From contig NC_133219.1 of assembly GCF_040436345.1 (NCBI RefSeq), positions 20,425,458 through 20,489,457 of the forward strand: DNA of 64,000 nucleotides, in the 5' to 3' direction. Below, piece by piece: positions 10,511 to 24,420 of this stretch (positions are counted from its first letter, which is position 1; every line of letters begins with the position of its first letter). The notes beneath the pieces were generated by a model that did no database searches, was not told the origin of the DNA, and saw nothing but the letters and a program-made list of their open reading frames with translations. The position numbers were made by a program, and so were the translations under genes. Source of the DNA: Pagrus major. Lineage: Eukaryota; Chordata; Actinopteri; Spariformes; Sparidae.

Positions 10511-13500
10511 GACATCTCACATTGCTTTGAACGGACATTAATCATCAAAAACATGAGCACCAGTGGACCTAGTAACTGTTGAGGTCGGAAAATGTTCTAT
10601 AGCACTTTTCAAATAGAGGTTTTGGCAATACAAGAGAGACATTTGGCTCTGATGTTCAAACAGGGTGCAACCCTCTCGTTCAGTGAGATAGAGATCAGAA
10701 TGATGAGTGGAAACATGGGTGTCAGAAGTTGCCCAGTGCATTGATGGTCTGACAGGGGGCCAAATGGTGTGAACTGTTGCAATAAAACATTAATATCTGT
10801 GAAGCACCACATAAATTTGATTGGGTGTAGTTTAGATTGTTGTGCATGCATCTGGGTACGGTCTGTCACTGTCGATGTGTATTGTACATATAAACCAACT
10901 TCAACCAAAGCTTTGGACGAATCTGTGACAATAGAACTGAGCCACAAAACAGTACAATTAATGAATAAAGTTAAATGAATTTTATGTGAAAATAGTAAAA
11001 AAAAAAAAAAGATTTTAAAAAATGACTTGGCCAAGTTGTGTTTGGAGAGTTTAAAGCCAAAACGCCCTTCAAAATATGCCCCAAAACAACACAGAGCGAT
11101 ATAGAAATCTAACTAATAAACATCCTTTGAATATCTCTTTTCAGGACCGCCATTGGCAGCCCCCCAAACTTGGATCACATACAAGAGCCAAAAACCCTCA
11201 CAGAGGCAACAAAATTAGACTACCCTATCGCCCGCAGCCAGGCGGGATAACAATTATCTGATGCACTCCGGCAATTTGTCAAAAGTGTCAACTCTGTGGG
11301 GAACACGGTCAGAAAAAAGCCCATTTATAAACAAATACCTTTGTTTCCATTTTGCACTTTAAGATGTGCTGCAACGCACAACAACAACTCACCGCCATGA
11401 TTGTTCATCCATTTCCAGATATAGTTTTGGCATAAAGAATTACATTACCATAGATGTATCTATTTTGTGATATAAGAGTGCGATGGACTAGAATATTTAC
11501 TGACTGGGAAATTATACCGATTCATTAGTTTTCTATTATATCATGACTGAGGGAGCATTTCCATGGGGAATAAAGTTATAATAATGATTTGTTGCCTTAT
11601 TCTTTGAGACACTTTGGCATTTTGCAAACACATAAAAACACACTTATCAAAGGTTTATAATTTATCACCAGAGCAAAATGTACAAAAAAAAAAAAACAAT
11701 ATTTATTTTCTTTTTACAGATGAGAAAAAAAAAAGTTGTATGAACATGTTGATAGTCTACTGAATGTTCGATTTCCATTGTTCTGTACTTTGATACTTGT
11801 CTGGATCTTGCAAAAATGTTTATTGACCATGTGATATCCGTCCATTGACTCCACCCGATGTTCTTCTTCTATGTCTGTGGAATGGTATTTCACATGAATA
11901 AAATCACATAACGACCACGTTATGTGTCCGTGACATCATTTTCGTTTGATCAAATCCTCAATCAGGGAGCTCCAGTTTGGCTGTATTGATTGACATTTTG
12001 ACATTTCAGATTGAAATCCATAGAAAGTGATGGATTCGTCAGATCCATGGATTGCTTTATTGCATTTTGAGATGCCCTTTGGTTTAGCTGAGTGCTTCAG
12101 GCCCCATCTGTCATATTTATCCCAGCAACATCGCCTCTTATATCTCTTATGTCCACTTGCGATGGTAAGGCTGGTTTATTTTGACAGTCTAAAAAAGAGT
12201 GGGAGAGACTTTTTGCAGCCATCCTTTACTAGAAAAACATCAGCTGTATATATACTGCGTGAAACTGTCTACCTTAGGCAGACTCTTAAGAAATCAAGGA
12301 CTGAAGCATTTCCAACCGTCATGCCATTCCCTTTGAACTACGGTGGCCCGTAATGGCCAGGCTAAAATCCAAGAGAAACATCTTTTGAGGCATCCACACA
12401 TCGGCATACAAATATTCCCCCAAATACTGCATGTACATTTCCTTTTTTAGCCCAAGAAGAACACATTTCAGCCTTTCCAAATGTTGTCATGATAAACTGG
12501 TCTCTTGCCCGCAGCACCATGTTCCGTCTCTGAGCTGCAGAAAAAGCAAGTAGGTGGTGAGAAGAGATTAGGAGTGTCTTGAATTGCCAGGAGGCGGACA
12601 GTTTGTGTCCCCAAAACTGAGTTCAAAGCAACCAATGGGTACTGAATGCTTGATGTCTAAGCTTCCTTTAATGTAATTGTGGAATTACTGATAGAGATTT
12701 GATCATTTTGTGGAATAGGAAGCTACTAAATTATATCTTTTGGGAAGATACAACACTTGACAGAAAGCTTTTTTGGTGGTCTTCATATGTTTAACCATTT
12801 TACCATTTAATCTTCCATGATCACACCATGAAAAGTAATGAGCCTCTACCAAAGAGTTACCACGTCTATTTGAAGTAAAGGTGCACTTGAACAACTTGAA
12901 CAGATATTGCACTATAAGGGAAGCAAATAAATAAAACCTTTAGTAAATAAACATGTGACCTTTTTAAAAAGAGATAAATTAAATAAAATGCATATCAGAC
13001 ATGCTTATCTGTTGTTTAGATCTTCATGTCCTTTACACTTCTGCTGGAACACCACCTCCAGTGTTAAGAGTTTGGTGATTCACATCCCAAATTTTACTTT
13101 GAAGACTTATTGCCAAAAAAAGTCTTTAAAGACTTTATTTTAATTTATAATGTATAAAAAATTTACCTGACAATGGTTTGTTACACGGAACGATCTTGGA
13201 AGTCCTCCTTGGAATCAGGCACTTTCAATCAATCTGTTCTTTGCTCTTAAATACTATAAATAATAATGTTCTCCACTGTTGATATAACTGATGCTATATC
13301 AGCTCTTCATTAGCCACCAGTGTTGCTTTCAAACAGTTGCTTCTCTTGCCACTGATTCATCAAAGGAAGCTAATTGATCTTAACCACTGTGGTTTGGCCA
13401 CAAATACATAGCTTGAAGCTTGGAAAGGTGGATTTTTGAGATCCCATGATCGTGTGATCTTGCAAATCCATCTGCTTCTGAAATAACCAAAAAACATTAG

Positions 13501-15001
13501 ATATGTAATTGATATGCTTTTCTAAAATGTGCTACTGCAATACAGTACTAGACTTTGTTTTTTCTGAAACAAACTACATAAAAAAAACAAAAAAAAAACA
13601 TCCATCATAAACACATAATATAATCATCATACATAATAATATAATAAGTCATCCGAACAGGTCCAGTTCTGAGATGGCAGGGTCCCTTTGGGTTTTTATG
13701 GGCTGAACACACTTCAACTGATTGTTGGACACGGCTCAGTCAGCTTAAGTAACAACTTATTTTCAAGAAGATATAACACCTCAAAATAGGCTCTAAAATC
13801 ATAAAAATGAACATTTTCAACATCTATTCTTATCCGGCTGTATTGCACAGCTTCTGCATATTTGCATTCTGATCTATTTTTCTATCTTTGCTACACAACA
13901 CATTCAAACCTCTCAAGTGTCAGTTCTGCAGACTAAATTAAAAAAAAGGATCTCACATTGAGAGTGTCAGCAATTGTAACATTCCTGTGGAAACAGACAG
14001 CAGCATGATGATTGATGCTGCAGGTTATTGATGCCTCGAATAGAAAGAGCCAAAAAGAAAAGAAATCTGAGCACCTCTGAAACATGTTGAGATATACACA
14101 TCACACATGTACTAAAATAGAAACAACTAAAGCATCCCTGTCCCTCTAGGAAGTTATACAGAAATAAATAACCTAGATTAGATCTATTCAAGACAAAACT
14201 TTACGTAAGAAATAAATGAGTTAATACAATATTTGCAGATGCAAATAAAAACTGGAACTGCAGGAGAGAGTGTTTCATGCATGCATTTCATTGTAAGGAC
14301 ATCGCTATCGGGGAACAGCGACCTAATAATGGTAATTTTTTTGTCACGTTTTTTTTTTTTTTTTTTTTCAGCTTGATATGCTCGACGAGGCTCCAAATGG
14401 CAGCACAAGCCCTTGCCAGAATGAGTAACGGTTTTGTCATTCCCAGAGAGGAAATGGGAAAAGTATTTCATTTCTTTTGTCTCAACATTAATCAGTTGCC
14501 GAATGCCTCAAGGTGAACACTGGTAATCAAAAGGAAATAACTGGCATGACATTCATCTTTCTTGTGAGCTGCGGAAAAAACCTTGGAGACACAAAAAAGA
14601 AATAAACACTCAGCAAGTCACCGATGACCCAGTGAACCATTACGGCGACCTGAGGATCAATGGAGGTCAGAAAATAAAGTTCCGCATGAACACATAAATA
14701 ATACTGGAAGAAGAAGAAGAAGGAGAGGCAGTCGTCAATTTTCTACATGGTGTTGGAAGTCTTGTTTTTTTTTCAGGAGAGAAGCCAGATTTATCCCAGA
14801 TTCCTCTGTGGGATCAGTGACTCACGGTAACTTTATTACTCAACCGCAGGGTTCAGAAAGAGCTCTATTGCATCAGTCCGTAAAGAGCTTTCACTGAAGT
14901 TCTGCATATCACCAGTGCCTCTGTGCACCCAGGGACCATCTCCCTGCTTGGTAAAGCTTAAAGGCTTTTCATTAAGAAAAAGAAGAAGGAAAAAAAACAC
15001 A

Positions 15002-15002
<1 letters not shown>

Positions 15003-15037
<35 letters not shown>
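15003..15037. repeat. TA microsatellite
   Basis: About 17 uninterrupted TA units. Confidence 0.95.
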
Positions 15038-15040
<3 letters not shown>

Positions 15041-16585
15041 AATGCTGCTTTAAAAGAACAAGCCAAGTCTGGACACGGTTCCTAATATGACTTGAAATCC
15101 AGAGATGGCATTAACCCAATGGATGGTAGTGAAAAGACATGTCTCAGAAATACTCAAGATAACACCTAAGAGCTATGTAAACCCTTAGAGGAAGTTTTGT
15201 TAATCTCATCACAGCTGCACAAACAAAAACGGCGAATTGAGCATGTTTTCCTCCCCACCATACCTAAATAAGCACTTGAGCTAAGCCGATATGGCTGCAG
15301 CACCAGTGGTAATCAAATTTATTTATGGAAGGGAGCGAATTAGAGAGCGTATAAAAGTTTGTTCTGGGGAATCTCCGCATCCATAAAAAGCATATTAAAT
15401 CGGATAAGCAAATGTTCAGAAGAAGGGGCAACAATATTCGTGCAGGAAAACACAATGTTAAATTGCTAATTGCTTGATTGTTTGCAAGTCAGGTGCACAG
15501 TGTGTATTTGTGTGCAGACAGTGAATGTGCATGCAAATGTTTGCAAAGTAATGGAGCTTAGTCTCTGAATTAAAGGCTGTACACTCTCCTCTCAACCAGT
15601 TCTTTCAATTGTTCCGGCTCTCCTGGGCGTCTGAGCACAACAGATCATTATCAATTCCCAATAAGGGTCTAAACACATTTGCACTATCCAACTGAGTTAA
15701 TTGTCAAGGGACTAACTGTAGTGTTAGCCAATCGCCATCAATTTGGGCTGCCCAGGCTGCATACAGATTAGTGGTTTGTGAAATGTGCAAGCGAGCTCTC
15801 CGAAACAGCAGTGCTGTCGTTCGTATCGGTGCATACTGTATCATCAGATCACATCAGTTTGGACGGGTGCATTAGCAGTCACATCAGGCCACACGATGAT
15901 TTCCCATGGAGAGCCAGTGATTAAAAGGACTGGTTCTCACAGCAGCGGCAGAAAAATGGAGACATTTCTCATCCATTACTGATGAGCCTGTTTGGCTTCC
16001 ACAGATGGAAACATGGAGCTTATTAATGATTCATTCTTTCAATCTCAAATTTCAGCGACGGGAAAGTTAGATTTGTTTAAATGAGCTTATTTGAGTCATT
16101 ATAAAATCCACGGTGATTAATAGTAAACAAAGGTGCAGAAAATCAAACAACTCAGGGGAGTTTGGAGAAATCAATTGCATTGATTAAAGTTATAATGGGA
16201 CACAAATGAGTACACATCTCTGTAAAATGGGTCCACTTTACTTTTCTCATTACTAAAAAATACCAAGTCACAAAACTGTTCTTATATCAGCCAAAAGATA
16301 GAAAGAGAGGAACATAACATGTCGTTCAGCTGTCACCTCAGCATTGCAAAGACATCACGACCCACCTCTTCCCCTTCACCACCTCAACCATGGATGCCTG
16401 GCCATCTCCTGTCAACCCTCCAATTAGAAGTTGTTGAAGCTCCGTTCCTCACCACCACCATCACCAGTGTCTGGGCTCTGGGGCAAGGACGCGGGTTTGG
16501 TTTTGATAGTGGTGGTGACAGAGGACATCACAGATAGTTCAAGCAAAGATAGTTGTTATAGCTTTTCCGCTGTCATCACACATTT

Positions 16586-16890
16586 ACAAGCTTCAACATT
16601 TCATTTATCATCTGAATATGGCGACAATATCAAAATATTATGAAAGCCAAGACTTAACTTGTTTATTTAAACTGAGAAGAAAACCCACTTCTGCCTTGTT
16701 GAATGACGCTAAGCCTTTCATTCAGGGAGACAGAGCGCGAGGGAGGGAGAGATCTGAGTAGGACCAGAGTGCAGTTGATAATCGTCTGCTGCTAGCTTTT
16801 GTCATCGTGCCTGGACAGGCTTCAGAAATGTATTTATCGTCTGAATCTGGGGATAAGAGTTTCATATTCTGAAAGCCAAGATTTATTTAA
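16586..16890. repeat. Diverged direct duplication, two copies about 230 bases apart
   Basis: Copy A is 16586-16670 and copy B is 16815-16890. Both read acaagcttca/acaggcttca, then atttatc-tctgaat-tgg, then gaaagccaaga-tta with a tttatttaaa ending. Confidence 0.6.
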
Positions 16891-19800
16891 AAACAAACAA
16901 AACCCCTAAATGACCAAAAATCAAGATGTTGACATAAATCCACGTTTATCTAGAAATGTGCCGTTGCAACATCCGATTTTGATAGAGCACGTCACAATTG
17001 TAGGCTACTGTGACTTACTGAATCAATATGAGACGTTCTTCTGACGTTATTTACGCCCGGGTGCACAGAACAGCTTGGGCACAAATAAATGCAACCAGGA
17101 TGAGCCAGCCTATTACACGTTAGCAATAAACGCAAAGCCAACCCTACTAGTGATATTGGTCACTGGATATTAGTGGGGACATGTCCCTAGCGTCCCTACC
17201 CAATCCTCCGTCCATGCTCTGGGGGGAAGTCTCCTTCATACTGGAAACACCTAATGTCAGACTGCTTGCCATGGTGACCTACTTCTTGCTGGAGTCTAAG
17301 TGCCAAAGTCCATTCCTTCTGTTCAAACAAAAAAATGATCATACTTCATATCCTGTCACTCAATGTTTGAGGGGCAGGGGAGAAAAAATAAAAAAGGGCA
17401 CCACTTGTATGCGGTGAGGCAACAGTGCGCAGAGAGTCCAGATACATTTCTAGTGAACTGGAAGGGCAGTTAAACACAAAAGACTATCCTCCCAAAAATT
17501 ATAAGAAAATCAGCCTTTTCAGCAGTTCAACTAACACTGCGTGTTAATAAGCAGTTTTGTGAAAGCTTTCAATCACCAATCACTGGAATGACATGTCTGT
17601 CCAGTTCAGGCTGCCACCCCTTCACACCCTATGCCCCCCCCATGTCCAGCATGTTCACAGCTCAGGAGATGAAGAGTAATCATCAGACTTCCAGGAAATC
17701 AAACAGTGTTATATTTCCTGCCAGGAAGAGATGTCATTCAAGTCGACCCCAGGGTCAAGGCCAGTTTGCTTCTGTGAGCGGAGATCTGGGGACCTATTTG
17801 ATGTCATCAGCGCTGGACTTGATGGGAGCAGATGGAGCACTCGCTGCTGATGTCTGGCCAGCTGCAGCTGCCAGAAGTTTTATGTTGGCTTTTCATTGTT
17901 AATTTAGTAGTGTTTTTATTTATTTTATGCTCGTTCTTTTTTGATAAGGGGAAGAGCTTTGCTGTTTGTTTTTTCAGCTGTAATGTGGAAGACTTTGCTG
18001 AGTTTGCAATTGGTCTGGCTATGTGATTAAGATTTGAGACATTTTCCGATTAAGAACAATCCAAGATAATTGAATGGCTCTGGACACCCACATCTGTTGT
18101 ACTGCTGTATGTAATATGTGGGTGGAGAATTTAACAAAACAAGAAAACTCCTGCACACTTTCTCTACCTTTGCAGTGCTGCTGTGTCAGACAGAATGGAG
18201 CAGGTTACCTTACTGTGCAGTGCAGTTACTGAGAGGTCAGGAGGAGTGACTACATGTAGTCCAATTAACACATCTTTTGTCTCGTTGAGTTCATAAATAT
18301 GGCTCTTTATTAATAGAGTATTCTGTTGAAATACAACTTCAATGGCATAAGCAAATTTTATTGAACTTACCTAAAACAATCTTTTAGCCAGAATTAGTGT
18401 AAAAACACCAAGAGTCTTGACTTCTATTAAAAATAACTTTTTCAAACTATGAAGAATAAGGGTCTCGGGATGGTTCTAACTTTCAAACAATGCATGCTGG
18501 GAAGTATGCTAATATGCTACGAATCAGGCCCCTCCTTTCTGTTACAGACACGTAACATACTAAGTAATCTGGCCTTAACATGATCATTGTACTGCATATT
18601 TCATCTGGTTAGTGCAAACAACTAATTTGATTTAGCAATGGGAGTTTTTTTTTTCTTTTTCAAAACATAAAACATAAAAGAATAATTCATGACTGCTCAA
18701 AAGTTTAATTAAAACTAAATCTGGGTTTACAGTGTAGTTGTGCCATGGTTTGGACCACATTTCTGCCATACTTTGGCTTCAGCTGTGAAATAATTTGGCT
18801 GACTTCGTGCCGCCTAGCTTCCACATTTTTAATGGAATTTGGAAACAAGTCTTTTTGGGAAGCCATTCAGTACACAAGCAAGACAATATTGCGGGAAACT
18901 ACCAGAGAGACCAATCTGGTGAGAGGAAATTGAGACCTCACAAAAAAGGTTTTGAGGTACTGTTTGTGAACTTGTCTAGCTTCATCTGAGAACAGCCTGT
19001 ACACACTCACACTGTGATGAGAAGAGGTCCAACCCACCCTAATAAGTTAAGACACCTGTGTGGTGTACTCTGTGTCAGTGCTTTAACAAAAATATATGGC
19101 ATGTTAAAGGGATTTTAACAACCCTATGCATGAGGTACTGTAACTTTTCTTTCAGACAAAAGGCTGACAGATGTTCTTATGCCAAATGAGATCTAGTTGA
19201 GAAAATGCCAAATCATTTCACCTTTACAATCCTCTTCATTGAAAGCTTAAGGACACAGCAAGTCCACGGTCACGGTTAGTCAATTTCGCAGGGAGGCTGG
19301 ATCTCAACATTTACAGACGTGACCCTCTGCCTGCCTGTGGCCATCAACCCAGCCAGTCCCTCTGCAGGGATGGATAATACCCAACAACTGCGGATTCAGA
19401 GGCTCAGTGGCTCTGTGCTGCATGCAGTGGTGCTGCAGGAGGCGGTCACATAAGGTACTGAAGGATTACGGAGTGACTACATATACAAGGCTTCCAGTGT
19501 ATCAACCTAGAATAATGGCAGTTCATGGAAAGGTGATGAAATTTAATTTTTGGCTTTCATATATATGGGCACAAATTGTCTATTTTTCTAAGTTTAACGT
19601 GCAAAATTAGTGTCCGTGTACATGAATCCTAAAGATCGTCACTGTTTCACAAACTGATGTTCATCAAAATAAAGCCTGAAGCATGATTTTTCTCTAACTT
19701 TGACCAAAAGGGAATATAGATCAAATCTCGCCACTGTTTTACACACTGAAAACATCTTTTCATAACCTTACTTAAGTGCTTTTCTTGCCCAAATCTAACA

Positions 19801-22800
19801 GCAAACTGCATGTGAATACTGGATTCTGGTGTGACAGGCCCAGACTGGAGTTCACCTCCCTGAGACTCCAGCGTAGTTCATAAATAAAGCATTTAATTAT
19901 GCTACACCAATGGAGTGCCCTTTTAAACCACAACCCTGTGGCTAACCATCATAATAGACCAAACAACAACCCCAGCCCAGAACAACATCCCCTTACAGGC
20001 AGTCACACGTTATTGATGGATTTCGCAGAGCCTGTATTGATCTGCAATTATTATTATTTCCTGTTGTTGTGCCTTTTTTCTCTCGCCGTTTTCACATTAT
20101 TCACACGATAAATGCTGAACTGTCCGTCAGATTTGTGCCATTTTTCATTGTGCTGTCAGTTAATGTTGCGTTTCTTCCCTCCGACAGCCTGACGGAGCAG
20201 TGCGGCACACGGGGCAGCATCGGGGGAAGCTCTTTTCCTCGTCAACCTTTCCTTCTGGCTTTAAAAGGGGAACATCATCATTGCAGTCTCTAGACGTCTG
20301 GCAATCAGGCTGCAATGACTTATAGACATACTCTTGTTCTCACTGTTTTTAACTGATCTCAGTGCCATAAAGTTTCCATCACCGTCCCGCCTGCCTGACT
20401 CCAGTGTGTCATGTTTCTGTCCCTCTCCACAATTGTCTTCAGAGGCATTATCATTCATGCCATGGTCATGGACCGAAGCCAAGAGCTTGATTGGATCAGG
20501 AGTCACAGAATTTCCAGTTTTAATTGAATTGAAGCTGCTCTCTCCCTAGGAGTCTACCAGTGGCCCGTGGGTAGATAATGAGAAGCAGAGCACTAAGAAT
20601 ATGTATGAGATGATTAAGGTGCATTAACTGGAGGCTTTAAAGAGGTTAATAGCCAGTGGATATTGATACATATTTTTTTAATTTGACATTTGTGGTCAGA
20701 ATACACAAGGGTTCATTTCAGACTAGGAAAATATAGACAACCCATTACTTTGGGATCTATACAGCTACTTAAATGAATATTTCATGAAAAATGTGAAGAG
20801 CTCTATGAGATGGAAGTCGTGCCCTTTTCTGATCATACATTTTTTATCTCTATATCCTGATTGTCAAATACTTTCTGCTCTTGATGTCTTTTATGTGCCG
20901 GGCTTCACATGAAGAACTGTCAGACTGGAAAGGAGTTATTAGTTTGTTTTTCAAAAAGCTGGCATCACTCACAGTCATGTTTTCCTGGCTTGGAGGCAGC
21001 TCGATCATCCAGCTAACTATCACAGTTAAAACATGTTTTCCCATAAGCGCCTGTGGAGAATTCTCAGAAGCTCGGTGGCTTCTGCTTCTGCTGTCGCTGT
21101 CCCCGACAAAAACAAACCACAACCTGCATAAAATAGAGTTCATATGAGAATACTTGGTGGGGAGTCATGGGTAATTCTTTTCTGAATAAATTATTATTCA
21201 TAAAATTAGTTATGATTTTTGTGTATTTGCACACCCACATGCTCACATCCCACCGATTGATTAGCGTAACAGCTCTTATCCTCCTGGATCTCACAGACCA
21301 AAGGCTTTAATACTTTTTGTCAGAAGACACCTCAAATGAAATCTGAGTCCCGACTGAATCAAACGGCTGGCGTCCCTGCGACTGCTTCATCCCAACTTGG
21401 AAGTGGAACTCTGTTGATCTGCTGTTTAACAGAAGGGCCTTAAAGCGCCTTCGTATTCATATTCATAGTCATATAATCAAAATTTCTTTTGAGAACAAAG
21501 AAAGCATTCATCAAAAGCCACAAATGGCAGGAGATTTAGTTGAAGACTGCAAACTTCATACAGAATATGCAATACAAATGGGAGGTTTGAGGCCTTCGAT
21601 TCACAATGAGATGAAAAAAAAATTGATAATGATTTTGGACCTCTTGTTGTCATAGATTAAAAGCTGGTGCCACAAACATGTGGAAACATATGGAAATACG
21701 ATTATGTGGTACCAGTTTAGCTGATAATGGTAACCAGATAATTTGAGTTTCATTCGTTTCATTAAATGTGTCAATAATTGTAAACTCTTGATGAAGGAAA
21801 CTCCTCAATAACAAAAATAGCAAGTTCTGATCAATCCAGATCAACTTCACATTCAAATTGACAAATGCCGGTAAGTCCCACCCACTACTGGTTAAGTCCC
21901 GCCCACCCTTAGTACAGCTATGGATACAGATAACTTGGTTAAACTGAAATTGACACATAACGGTGTACTATTGCCATCATAACTCCTTTGCTTCTTCTGT
22001 CTAATAGCAAGCAAAAATAACAATTTCCAAAGTAATTTGAGGTGTGATAACCCCACAATCAGAGGTTCATCCCTCCTGTTGCCAATTTCAACACAAAGCA
22101 CGGGACATGCTCCTTGTTTTTAATGCAATCCAAATTTTAAAGTGATACGAGGTAACATTGGCTTAACAGGCAGCTCGAGAGACTCACCACGGAGCACTTC
22201 AACCTCTAAAGCAAGGGTCAAATGGCCGACTGTGGCAATCAGAGGCTTCAGTGGGGCACTTTATGGTAGCCATGCTGGCTCTTCTACTTTTATTGGTAAA
22301 CAGTAAAGAAGCATATAACACAAAAGTTTCCTTTTTTTCATTCCTGCTAGTTCAGCTACCTCCGTCAGGCACATGACCCTCACATTGCAGGTTATGACAG
22401 TCTGTTTAGAGTTGTACCACAGCAGGAAACAGTAAACGCGTCCCTGTTCAGGTACTCAGTGATTACTTGTTGCCTAGCTTTTCTGAGGAAACTACTGAAA
22501 TGTTTCTATGACACGCAAAAATGTCACATTGTACAGACTCTAACAGTTGGCAAACAATATCCCTCTAAAGATTGCTACCATTAGCTAAATATTAGTCACC
22601 ACAGACTCCTTTTTAAAGCATGTGCTCTCCTTTGTCTGCGTCTCAACAGCATGTCTTAGTTTCTTTACGAGCACCCGTCTGAAGCACGATGATATTTCTA
22701 AGGTGATGAAAGAAAGACGGCTCGTGTGCTCAGACCCCTCAACTGTCAAGGTTACTGCAGATCCATCAAGTGCCAAGACGGAGTGTCCTTGAGAGAGATG

Positions 22801-24354
22801 GTTAACCCCCTGCTGCTCACTCAATGACGGACCCTTTGATCATCAGATACTGCAGATGGTTAGACTATAATTCGACCTGCTGAAGTACGATATTTTTTTC
22901 ATTTGTTCGTTTATAGCAGGGGTGTTAAACTTAATTCTGCATGTGCTTTCCCCTCGCCAGTCAGAGTAGTTGTTGTCTCATAAAAATATTTACATATCCA
23001 CAAATGACATCAAAAAAGGATTACTGTAGGTAACAGCCGAGAACAGTTTTAAATCCTGTGTCTAGAAATCATGTATTGTAATGTGAGTAAATTCACCACA
23101 GCATGTTTGTGTTAACAAACCTGGCTAGTCTGGGATGATTTTAACAGCAAGACAGCCAAAAGGGACAAAAGCCAAGGTTTCTTTGGACAAAATGCTTGGT
23201 TACAGATTTCCAGGCAGTATTTCACTTTCCATTCATCAGTTGTTCTGCCGGTGACAATGAGAATTAGGCAAACAGTGACTCCACCGGATCATGTTTAACA
23301 GAGAGGGGATACTTTTCCCTTCTGCACGTCATGCACTTACCTTCTGTAATTTATCTCACTTTGGTAAACACGTTGTTGTAATTGTCCTTTAAGTGAAGGG
23401 TCACAGGCTTAACATGCACCACAGCTAAAACAGCACCCATCAGATTCTCTATTGTATTCAGTGTCCTTGACTACTTCTCTTTGATTTAACTGTGATTCAG
23501 ATAGGCCCAGTTTCCCACACATTAAGTGTTACAGTAATAACTGCTACTTGTACAATTCAACAAGGCCGATGGATTTGACAGGCAGATGGATGGCTTTTAT
23601 GGCGTAGTCAAATTTAATCTACAATAGCTGGGGATTTACAACTTCTAATGCTGGATGGATGGAGAGACTATGTTTCCTGGCAAGAGTCCTGGCTGGATTT
23701 CTCTGAGCAGAGAAGAATATAGCTGTTGCCAAATTTGAGTATGAGGACTCTGTTTTGCCTAAAAATTGTTCTTTTTTACGAGCTGAACAACCTTCCCAGT
23801 GTTAATTTCTTCATTCACACACTCGATCATATAATGTTTAATAGACATACTGTACATAGATCGACAATATGATTAAAGCTGGCAGCTCGATTGATTTTGA
23901 CGGTGCCTGAAAGTTCCTCAACATCTTCCCCGATCCATAATCTTCATGTTTGTTTCCACTACACCTTCTGTTTCATATTGTTATGTTTGTCTATCCTGTA
24001 GATACGACATCTTTTTCTCGTGATGAAGCAGATAAGGTGGACCCAAATGCAGTAGACGGCAGGCAGGAAAATTGTTGGGATCCATCCTGGTGCCCGAATA
24101 TTAAAGAGTTGTTTTTTTTTCTTTGCATTGTGTTTTTCTCTATCAAACCTGAGGATCTATAGTTAGAGGATGCTAGATTGTAATGCCTTGTGAAGCAAAT
24201 TTGTGATTTAGTGCAATATAAATAAAACTGATAAACAGCCTTTTAAAATGTTAACTGAAGTCTGGATGTCAATACACCTGAGTGACAGAATGTGCCACTT
24301 AATACACTTTTTGTTTTATTGTTTGTGTCCTGTGCAGATTTTAATACAACATAA

Positions 24355-24420
24355 GATCAGATAAGAAAGCTTTATTGGTTCTCAGAGGGGACATTTGTTT
24401 ATTGTAAGGACAGAAATTAC
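24355..24420. repeat. Dispersed repeat fragment (AGATCAGATAAG...TTTATTGGT type)
   Basis: Resembles a short string common in teleost genomes (agat-agact-ttattgatcccacagagggg). The assignment is from memory and not to a named family. Confidence 0.3.

Noticed and set aside
12027..12353. 108-codon plus-strand open frame downstream of cabp7
   Set aside because: No recognisable domain, no splice-linked neighbour and ordinary non-coding composition; length expected by chance.
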